Shown: piece after piece, positions 57,126 to 64,000 of the stretch
Position numbering within the stretch: position 1 is the stretch's first letter
Layout: every line of letters begins with the position of its first letter
Assembly: GCA_030144725.1 (NCBI GenBank)
Contig: JASKMD010000026.1
Location: forward strand, 14,857,630 to 14,921,629
Direction: 5' to 3'
Length of the DNA stretch: 64,000 nucleotides
From: Haematococcus lacustris
Taxonomy: Eukaryota > Chlorophyta > Chlorophyceae > Chlamydomonadales > Haematococcaceae
Notes under the pieces: model-generated
Seen by the model: the letters and a program-made list of their open reading frames with translations, nothing else
The model's database searches: none
What the model was told of the DNA's origin: nothing
Translations under genes and position numbers: made by a program

Positions 57126-57182
57126 CGTGGCCATTGGCTAGGCGGTCTCCATTGGGGCCTACTGGCAGGGACCCCCTCACCC
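57126..57182 (+). pseudogene. Stray copy of DJ-1 exon 5 and its intron start
   Basis: GTGGCCATTGGC...CCATTGGGGCCTACTGGCAGGGACCC matches 52704-52752 (DJ-1 exon 5, the splice donor and the first intron bases) with a few differences, including GT to GC at the donor. No neighbouring DJ-1 exons accompany it. Confidence 0.65.
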
Positions 57183-57495
57183 CATGGGCCCTGCAGCCCT
57201 TCATCACCTGCAGCTTTGCCAAAGCAGGGAGTGGTGCGGCAGTGCAGTCAGGCAAGCAAATAGGGGCACTGCACCATCACCCAAGTGCTGTGCTGGGCTG
57301 AGCAGACATGCCTCTTCCACACCGCAGGACATGGCGCTAGGGAGCCAGGCATCGGATGTAGCCACACTGCCTAGCCCAAGGGACGACACCATGTTATTTA
57401 CCATATACCACCACCGGATGTAGACCACCATGTAATTTACCATGTATCACCATGTTATTTACCATATACCACCACCGGCCACCGGCCACTGACCC

Positions 57496-57650
57496 AGCAC
57501 ATGTGTAGGGGTCGTCCCGACCCATCTAACGTAAGACTAGATTAGACGAATCTAACGTTAGATTGGCTTGCTAGATCTAGTCTAACCATCTAATCTAACG
57601 TTAGATCTACGTAGATCTACGTAGATGGGACGATCCCTACACATGTGTAT
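57496..57650. mobile_element. Palindromic MITE-like element, about 150 bp
   Basis: Ends are inverted repeats: CACATGTGTAGGGGTCGTCCC at the left and the complement of GGGACGATCCCTACACATGTG at the right. The interior is made of repeated TCTAACGTTAGAT and AGATCTACGTAGATCT palindromes. The whole could fold as one long hairpin. No coding capacity. Target duplication not clear. Confidence 0.75.
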
Positions 57651-58229
57651 GTAACTTTAAAGTCGTGAGGCAAGCAATTTTTGTAAGACAGCTAGTGTCA
57701 TGGTAGGCAAGGCTTCTGCAACAACCATGAACAGATATGGTACATTGGCACCAGCCAAATCTGAGCTGCAGGGTTTGCAAGAACAATGGAAGGTCTGCAG
57801 GTGGTTATGCAGAACATGGTCAGCCCAGGTTCCCCCCTGTTGTCATTACTCTGCCATGCTATCGCCATGTCGTTCAATCCAGGGCCTGGACCCCTCGCCC
57901 CCGCCCCTTGACCCCTGCCCCCCTGACCCCGCCCTCTCACCCTCAACAGCTTGGTCCAGGGCCTGGTAGACAAGTACTCGAGAATGGGCGCTGATGTGCG
58001 GGTCGCATTGTGGCAACATAGCTTGCAGGTGGCACCTGTTGGACTAGATGCGGGTAGAGTGCGGCTCGACAAGGCTAGGAACCGTGCAGTTAAGGATGCT
58101 CAAGGCGTCCTACCGATGGTCGTTGGTGTATTTATGACTGGTGTGGTGATGGTGGGCACTTGGTGGTGGTGATGACTGATGTGGTGACTTGAAAGTCGAG
58201 AGGCAAGCAAACTTTGACCCCCTTGACCC
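57651..58229. other. Region with an unassigned coding-like frame
   Basis: A plus-strand frame reads LVQGLVDKYSRMGADVRVAL, WQHSLQVAPVGLDAGRVRLD and KARNRAVKDAQG before a stop at 58170-58172. The composition is protein-like but I recognise no family. It may be a 5' part of the group B Fanzor or another mobile-element relic. Confidence 0.35.
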
Positions 58230-58815
58230 CTGCGGCCAGTGTACAGCAAGGCGAAGCGCTCCCAAATCAGGGGCTTGATGAGCTCAACAAGCCACAACAT
58301 CAGGTAAGCACTGACCAGACACTGCACATGTGCATGGCTGCAACATATCCCACATGAAATGACACATGACATGGCACCTGACTTGACTTCATTCATCTCC
58401 CACATCCATGTGCAGGTTCTATGACCGGGACGTCTCAGCCGCGCTAAACATCCGCCGCTGCGCAGTTGGCCCAGGACCACGCCCCACTGAGCTGTGCTAC
58501 TGGGATGGCCGCCCAGCCATGCCAAAGCCAGGCAGGCCAGGCCAGGAGTGGGTGTACCTGCCCGACAAGGCCCTGTTGCACAAGTGGCGGCGCAAGTGGC
58601 AGCGGTAGCCAGCAGGAGCAAGACAACCCACGAAAACAAGATACCAAACCCCTCACAAAGGGGATGTGTGTGAGTGAGAGCTATAGAGTAGGGTAGAGCT
58701 CTTGCTAGTAGTAGCCCTGGAGGCACACACACCAGAAGGCTGCGCTGAAGTGGGCACTAGGCACACTATCATTAGCCTTTACAACAGCGATCTCGCAGCC
58801 TGTGTTTGATTACAA
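58230..58815 (+). pseudogene. Fanzor group B, 3' terminal fragment
   Basis: Partial exon ending at about 58301 (AKRSQIRGLMSSTSHNIR), intron to 58413, last exon to the stop at 58606-58608. The last exon encodes FYDRDVSAALNIRRCAVG, RPTELCYWDGRPAMPKPG, QEWVYLPDKALLHKWRRKW. RuvC-III Asp present; upstream catalytic blocks absent. 3' flank conserved with the 17.6-18.0 kb copy, ending at TGTTTGATTAC near 58815. Confidence 0.78.
58609..58815 (+). ncRNA. Candidate guide-RNA region and right end, Fanzor group B
   Basis: The 207 bases after the stop match, in reverse, 17579-17785, including ACCAAACCCCTCACAAAGGG (inverted CCCCT/AGGGG hairpin) and the end GTTTGATTAC. Position fits a Fanzor guide RNA. Only inferred. 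Confidence 0.4.
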
Positions 58816-59373
58816 CTCATGAGTTGCATGAGGGCTGTAGGGACCAAAACTTGTAGGGACCAAAACTGGAGTTAGGTGCAGGTGTGCTGGAGGCTGGGGA
58901 GGGGCCTGGGCACTGCTGGGGCACTGCTGTAGGGGCCCAGCTAGGTACAGGAGGGAGCTTAGTGTAGGGAAGGGGTGGGAGGGTCTGGGAAGGGGTGGGA
59001 GGGTCTGGGAAGGGGTGGGAGGGTCTGGGCACTGCTGGGCACTGCTGAGGCACTGCCTGTCTCGAGGATGATGAGGGGCTCAGCAGCAGGCCTGGCCGTG
59101 TGTACCAGCCTGGGTCAGCTTTGGCTCGTAACTTGGCAACTTGTCTGGTCCGTCCGGTTATGACTGGGTTCCGTCGGTGCCGCGGCCAGCCAGGCTCTAG
59201 CTACGCCGTGGCTAGCCGCGCTGTGACAGGTGCCGGTGCAGCTACTGGGCTGCTCCTGTGATGTTTGGGTATAAGCGATTAGGTCAGGAGTAGGAAACAC
59301 TGGCCGCTTCACATCCTCACAGCCTCGCAGACAGCCTTCGCACAGCCCGCCCTACACGGCACTTATCGCGGTC
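58816..59373. other. Dispersed repeat and promoter region of the secreted-protein gene
   Basis: 58855-59128 repeats part of 56100-56510, with three to four copies of a GGAAGGGGTGGGAGGGTCTG unit. The last 200-250 bases before the ATG at 59374 probably hold the promoter and 5' UTR. Confidence 0.5.
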
Positions 59374-62252
59374 ATGGCGATCAGGACCAACCGTACTGCG
59401 ACGTTGGCCGCGGCCGCGGTCTTCCTCTTCGCTGCTTTGCTGGGAACGTCGCTAGCCGATGGCGGTGAGAAACACCAGCCTTGTTATACAGCCGTGCCAG
59501 CACATTTAATGATGCCTCGACACCGCCAGGGTTGCGTCAACGCGGCCCCTGAACGCCCTGCTTAACGCGTCGCACCTCGCGCTCTCTTCTTTGCACCCTG
59601 TCTCTTGCCTTTCTGCGTGGCCTCCAGCACATATTTCGTCTCGCACACCGCGCCCCCTTGGCCGCAGTAGCGTACAACCGTCGCGCTTTGCTGGCATCGA
59701 CAACTTCCTCGACCTCCTCCTCCGCCGATGCCATCTCCACGACGGGTGCGTGCACCCGCCATCTTGCAACCAGCGTGTTCGGTGCGTGCTTCATGATGTC
59801 TAGGTGTCAGCTGACTCGGGGGTGTGGGCAGGGGGGGTGCGATAGGGATTCACTCAGCTCGTCAGCTCCCCACCGTGCACACAGCCAGCAGCTTGCCAGC
59901 TTGCTATACAGCCGCCCATCACGAAACTGACAGCCTCATGCTGCACCCAGGGATTTACGCCTCTCTAGGCAACCCAGCCAGTGTGTAGCAAAAAACGCAC
60001 TTGTGCTGCTGCAGAGATAGATGCTGGTACTGGCATCATCGTTGCTGACCTGGGTGCTGCTCTTGCCGTCGCTGCTGCGCAGGCATCACCTCCGTGGTGT
60101 CTACATCACAGGCCAGCAGCCAGGCCTCGGACGCTGCTGCCCAGGCCATAGCCTCAGCCGTCACCACAGCTGTGTCAAATGTGAGCCAGCTGCAGTGCAG
60201 CCCCTCATGCATGCGTGCATGCTCTGCATTCCCGCCACTGCGTAGCGGGTGCACAGGGTGACAGGTGGTGCCATTGTGGCCTTGTTTGAGTTATGCAGTG
60301 CAGAGGAATGCCGGCCGGCGAGAGGGAGGCCTTAGCGGTGCAGGCGGGCAGGCAGGCACTGGCACCCTGTGCCACACACCCCTGCACCAGCAACGCACAC
60401 CTAGAAGCAGGGCCAGAGCAAGAAAGCAGCAGCAGCAGCAGCAGCATGGCAGTCAGGCGATTTAGGTCAGGCGCAGTCCCAGGCTGTGTCTGTCGTCCTT
60501 CCATGACCATGAACATCACTCCATGAATCTCAAGGAAGAAAACAAGCTGCTTGACAAGGTCACTGAAGCGGCACCTGCTGACCAGGCGCTGACTGGTGCC
60601 CTCGGACATTTTGCCGCTGGGTGCTATGCTATGTGGCGTCTATGGCTATTCCAGGTAACGTAGGGTTCGCAACTCGTGACCGCAGGTGTGCAGCGGGTCC
60701 GGGGACGCCAGCGCGGAAGCCTCCTCCCTGGCTCAGGCCGTGGCCACTGCCACTGCCAGGGTCTTTGTGTCCTCCTCGGTCACTGTCTCCGCTGCTGGTG
60801 AGGGGAGGAAGGCAGGAGCAGCTGGGTTTGGGAGCCTTGCAGGGGCGGGCCCACACAGACACTATATCAGGCCTGGGCCTGCCTGCCAAAGTGTTCCTGC
60901 TGCTGTTGCATGAAGTGCGAATTGCCACATGCGGCTGCTAGGTAATGCTGCTGGCTACCCTGACTGCTGTAGTGTCGTGGCTGCCACGAACTACCAGCTG
61001 CTGGCTTCCCTGACAGCTGTGGTAAAGCTGCTCCTGTAGCAAAGGGCCATGGGTCAAAGCCATTGCGGCCATTGCCCACTGACTGCCATCCATACAGGAC
61101 AGATTCTGCCACTGCTGCTGCTGTTGCTGTTGCTGCTGGCACTGTCCCTCAATCCATGGCTCTGCTGTGTGCTTGTGCAGCTGGGGGCCAGGGCTGCGGC
61201 CAGGCGTCCGGCTCTGCCACTGCAACAGCCAGGGCGATAGCCTCCGCCCTAGCCTCCGCCTTCGCCAAAGCCAGCAACAACTGCCAGAAGGTTTGTCTGT
61301 CTGCTGCGGTGTCCTATTACATTGGAAGCAGTACACACCACCCTGACACCCCCTCACCCTTTTCCATTGCTCTTCCCCTTCCCCAGCACCTCCCCTTCCC
61401 CGACCCCGTCCCCTCATCTGCACACCCGACCTGCAGTTCCCTGCCAGCCTGTTGCTAGCCCCAGCAATGCCTGCCTGACGCCGCTGGCCACTCCTACAGC
61501 CCTCTTCCCATGCACCCCCACTCCCTGCCAGGTGGTGGCCTCGTCCAAGGCCTCAGCGTTCCAGCAAAGCATCGCCACTGCCACGGCTTCCGCAGCATCT
61601 GAGGCCTGCGCCACTGGCAACCAAGCTCAGGCTCAGTCCCAGGCGGTCTCAGTCGCAGTGGCAAAGGCAAGGGGCCTCCACCCGGTGCACACCAATACAT
61701 CGGTGTCCTAGACCTGATGCGTTTGCTCACTGCTGCTGCCACTGCTGCACTCCCTCGTGCATGGCTGGAGCTCTGCTAGTATTCACCGCAGCCACTCATA
61801 CTGTGGTGTGTCTGAAACCGTATGGCGTGTATGGGCACCGCCCTCACCCTTACACACCACCCTGTGTACCCCTGCTCTCACCATTGCTCCCACCCCGGCC
61901 CAAACCCCCTCTCTGACGCCACCCCCACCCCACACCCGCCCTCATCCTGGCCCTGCCCTCGCCCTAGACCAACACCCTCCCACATCCGCACCTGCAGGCT
62001 GTGGCCTCAGCCTTAGCCAACGCACTCGCATCCGTGGACGGCTCTTGCTCCTGCACCCCAGCCGCTGCCACCACACCCAGCCCTGCACGCGGCCGCAACC
62101 CCACCTTACCATCAGGAGGCTTTCCAGCCACCTCTAAGCCCTTCCCCACCGTGACCTACCCAGATGCTGCTGCTGGTCTACCAGGCGCTGCCTCGGCAGG
62201 CTTCCCAGGGAGGTTCAACTTCCCCGCTGCAGGATACCCCTTTGGAAAATGA
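59374..62252 (+). CDS. Secreted Ala/Ser-rich repeat protein of unknown function (7 exons)
   Basis: Exons 59374-59464, 59668-59781, 60083-60180, 60686-60797, 61181-61290 (or from 61104), 61532-61666 and 61998-62252, all phase-compatible; about 304 residues (330 with the longer exon 5). It starts with a clear signal peptide (TATLAAAAVFLFAALLGTSL). Exons 3-7 each add a similar module: Ala/Ser-rich helix-like stretches such as ASDAAAQAIASAVTTAVSN, AEASSLAQAVATATARVFV, SATATARAIASALASAFAKA, QSIATATASAASEACATG, AVASALANALASVD. Sparse Cys lie at the module edges. The C-terminus is Pro/Gly/Phe-rich (GGFPATSKPFPTVTYPD). The intron after 61666 has a GC donor (AAG|GCAAGG). Fits an extracellular-matrix or silk-like structural protein; no family recognised. 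Confidence 0.75.
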
Positions 62253-62780
62253 GCCGTGAAGAGGCCACAAGTTGGCCACCTCGCCTGACCCACAGCTGGG
62301 TTGCACCCTTGAACTGACAGTACCTTGGACTGACCAGGCCTCTCGCTGTGTTTAAATCTAGGTGTGACCACCAACCAGGGGTGTGTTGTAGGAGGTGTGT
62401 TGTTGCAGCTGTGTACGGGTGCACTTTGATTTGCATTGTGTTGCTTGCAATGAATCGGGGAAGGAACGTGACTGCATGTTAGTTGCCGTGATCGCATCGT
62501 GATTTTGACTGCTGTATGTTGTAAGGTACTAGACCGCTTGGCGGCATTGAGCCCAGTCTCTTGTAAAGCACGCAGCCAATGAGACAGTGCCATGCGCTAC
62601 GAACGGTGCTATGGGGTGGGAGAAGCCATCCTCGGCTGTACATGCAAGGCTTGCTTGGCGGTGTCCCAACCAACTGATCCAACCTCCCTGTCCTCGATGC
62701 AGACCATGGTGTGTGTTCATGTGTGTGCTGCGGTCCAGCCCTGTGCCCACGCCCCCACCCTGCTGGGTGCTCATGCGCCA
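62253..62780. other. 3' flank and dispersed repeat
   Basis: First 260 bases: 3' flank of the secreted-protein gene; a TGTAA lies near 62518. 62520-62650 (GACCGCTTGGCGGC, GACAGTGCCATGCGC) is repeated at 56785-56900, each time just outside a Fanzor right end, so it may be a shared target or part of a larger composite element. Confidence 0.45.
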
Positions 62781-63043
62781 GCAGCCCCCTTGCCCCTCAA
62801 TAGGGCCTCCATTTGAGCCGGACCACCAGGAACCACTAGTGGCCACTAGCGGGAATACTAGGGACCACTGATGGGCAATAGTCGCCCGACTCGGGTGGTG
62901 TTAATGGGATGTGTGGAGTATACCCAATGCACATGGACATGGTGCATGAGCGCCTCCCACCTACACTATTGTCTGACCACGAGGGCTTATGTGTAGAGTT
63001 GGCATGAACAAACATTCAATGAATGTGAGCTGATGACAGCTCA
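62781..63043 (-). ncRNA. Candidate guide-RNA region and right end, Fanzor A1 (63 kb copy)
   Basis: Reverse-strand match to 41339-41611 and 45043-45319. The hairpin lies at 63043-63026 and the CCACTAGTGG palindromic block at about 62832-62880. The element ends at 62781. Confidence 0.45.
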
Positions 63044-63054
63044 ACAAAGGGGGG

Positions 63055-63076
63055 CACATACTACTGAGCCACAGCT

Positions 63077-63139
<63 letters not shown>

Positions 63140-64000
63140 GCCTTGGGTGGCTTGTCTCGCAGCCGCTTGTACCCATGCTCAGAGTACTCCTTGCCCTTGG
63201 CTGGCAGAGCTCCCGCACAGCTCCAGCGGGCGCCACCTGCTCTCCCCAATGCGCTGCATGTTCAATGCTGCATTGCAGTCCCTGTCCAGCCACCTGCCTG
63301 GCTGTGGTGCTGGCTTTGCCTTGGCAGCCTTGCCCTGCTCAGCCTTGGTGCGCTTGCTGCGCTTGGCTGACGGGGGAGTGCTGGGCCCAGGCTCTGAGGC
63401 TGCTGGCTGTGTGGCTGCCTGGCTGCTGCGTGGGGCCTGTGGGGGCTTGCGGGGGGGCACTACCGGGTACCACATCAGGCCCCGCACTGGCTGGTCACGC
63501 TGCCGGCTCCAGGCTGGGCGCACTAGGCGGTGGTGCACCTACCCTGCTGGGGGCCTCCAGCCTGCATGCCTGGTGTGCTGATCATTGTCCAGCTCCTCCT
63601 CACACGGCTGCTTGCCATTCACTGCTGAGCTGACCCGGGTGGTGCGGTGCTCATCCACTAGCACCACCCTGCCCCGCCGCTGGCCTGCGCCCCTGGGCCT
63701 GCACACCACCTTGCAGCAGGCACGTAGCACACTGCATCAGCACCCCACCCACCCCCAGTGCCAATGTTAGCTGCGCCAAAGAACACCCCCAGCTGCTTGG
63801 CATGCCCATGGCGCTCCATGGACACCTCCGCCATGTCTTCCTCCAACTGCAGCCATGCACACAAGGCACACACATGGTGGCTGACATGGTGGCATCAGGT
63901 TAGGCATGTCACAGTCCACTACTCTTTCACTTCATGCCCAACCCTCCACCTCCGTCCCTTACCCTCCCTCCCACCCACCCACCCTCGCCTTCTTGAAGAA
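63055..64000 (-). pseudogene. Fanzor group A1, frameshifted copy running off the window
   Basis: Minus strand: LEEDMAEVSMERHGHAKQLG, FFGAANIGTGGGWGADAV, frameshift, CKVVCRPRGAGQ, VVLVDEHRTTRVSSAVNG (Glu present), GKQPCEEELDND, then an in-frame TAG where Gln is expected (GRVQ region, near 63540). It continues LVRPAWSRQRDQPVRGLMWY, SAKRSKRTKAEQGKAAKAKP and GRWLDRDCNAALNMQRIGES. A 14-base deletion then follows, and the tail GYKRLRDKPPKAQ with about 20 Gln codons. The first exon starts near the window edge, where the donor reads GCGAGG in place of GTGAGG. Inactive. Confidence 0.8.
63079..63139. repeat. (GCT)n trinucleotide expansion inside the Fanzor tail
   Basis: About 20 CAG (sense) units just before the Fanzor stop codon, where other copies have 1-5 Gln codons. 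Confidence 0.9.

Noticed and set aside
57698..58072. 124-codon minus-strand frame
   Set aside because: Antisense to a more protein-like plus-strand frame; neither has a known motif.

Overview
The window looks like nuclear DNA of a volvocalean green alga. The genes are intron-rich and GC-rich, with short exons and GT-AG (once GC-AG) introns. Microsatellites are long, mobile-element debris is dense, and the Fanzor, LINE and hAT sequences are of the type seen in Chlamydomonadales. Haematococcus is my best guess at genus, but this is inference; nothing here fixes the species. All exon models were spliced by eye from frame, splice sites and family motifs.

Layout of host genes: a novel amphipathic protein with two membrane segments (1544-5838, +); a plastid-type TPR membrane protein (9343 to about 6857, -); a large RWP-RK transcription factor (17031-11593, -) with three huge microsatellites in its introns; three tandem beta-tubulin genes (27245-25056, 33376-31187 and 39682-37352, all -); a small C-terminally anchored protein (about 42393-42858, +, weak); an E2 ubiquitin-conjugating enzyme lacking its C-terminal exons (51221-49959, -), head-to-head with a DJ-1/Hsp31-type gene (52016-55726, +); and a secreted Ala/Ser-rich repeat protein (59374-62252, +).

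Mobile DNA dominates 17.6-25 kb, 28.8-30.4 kb (duplicated at 35.0-36.5 kb), 40.4-48 kb and 56.9-64 kb. The main player is a family of Fanzor (eukaryotic TnpB/IS605-type, RNA-guided nuclease) elements in at least three sequence groups. One copy (22.7-24.37 kb) keeps all three RuvC acidic residues. At least a dozen others are truncated, frameshifted or reduced to ends. Five copies of one group share a conserved 3' non-coding segment, with a stop-proximal hairpin in four of them and a palindromic terminal block in four; this segment is the natural place to look for the guide (omega) RNA. A complete 2.43-kb hAT element with a perfect 8-bp target-site duplication sits at 45574-48006, inactivated by an in-frame TGA.

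The beta-tubulin genes lie in a tandem segmental duplication (units of 6131 and 6165 bp plus a partial third). Units 1 and 2 are almost identical. The third copy matches at its 3' end but diverges in its 5' introns, which suggests recent duplication or gene conversion. Fragments of host genes (DJ-1 3' end and exon 5, a TPR-gene intron) have also been copied elsewhere in the window.
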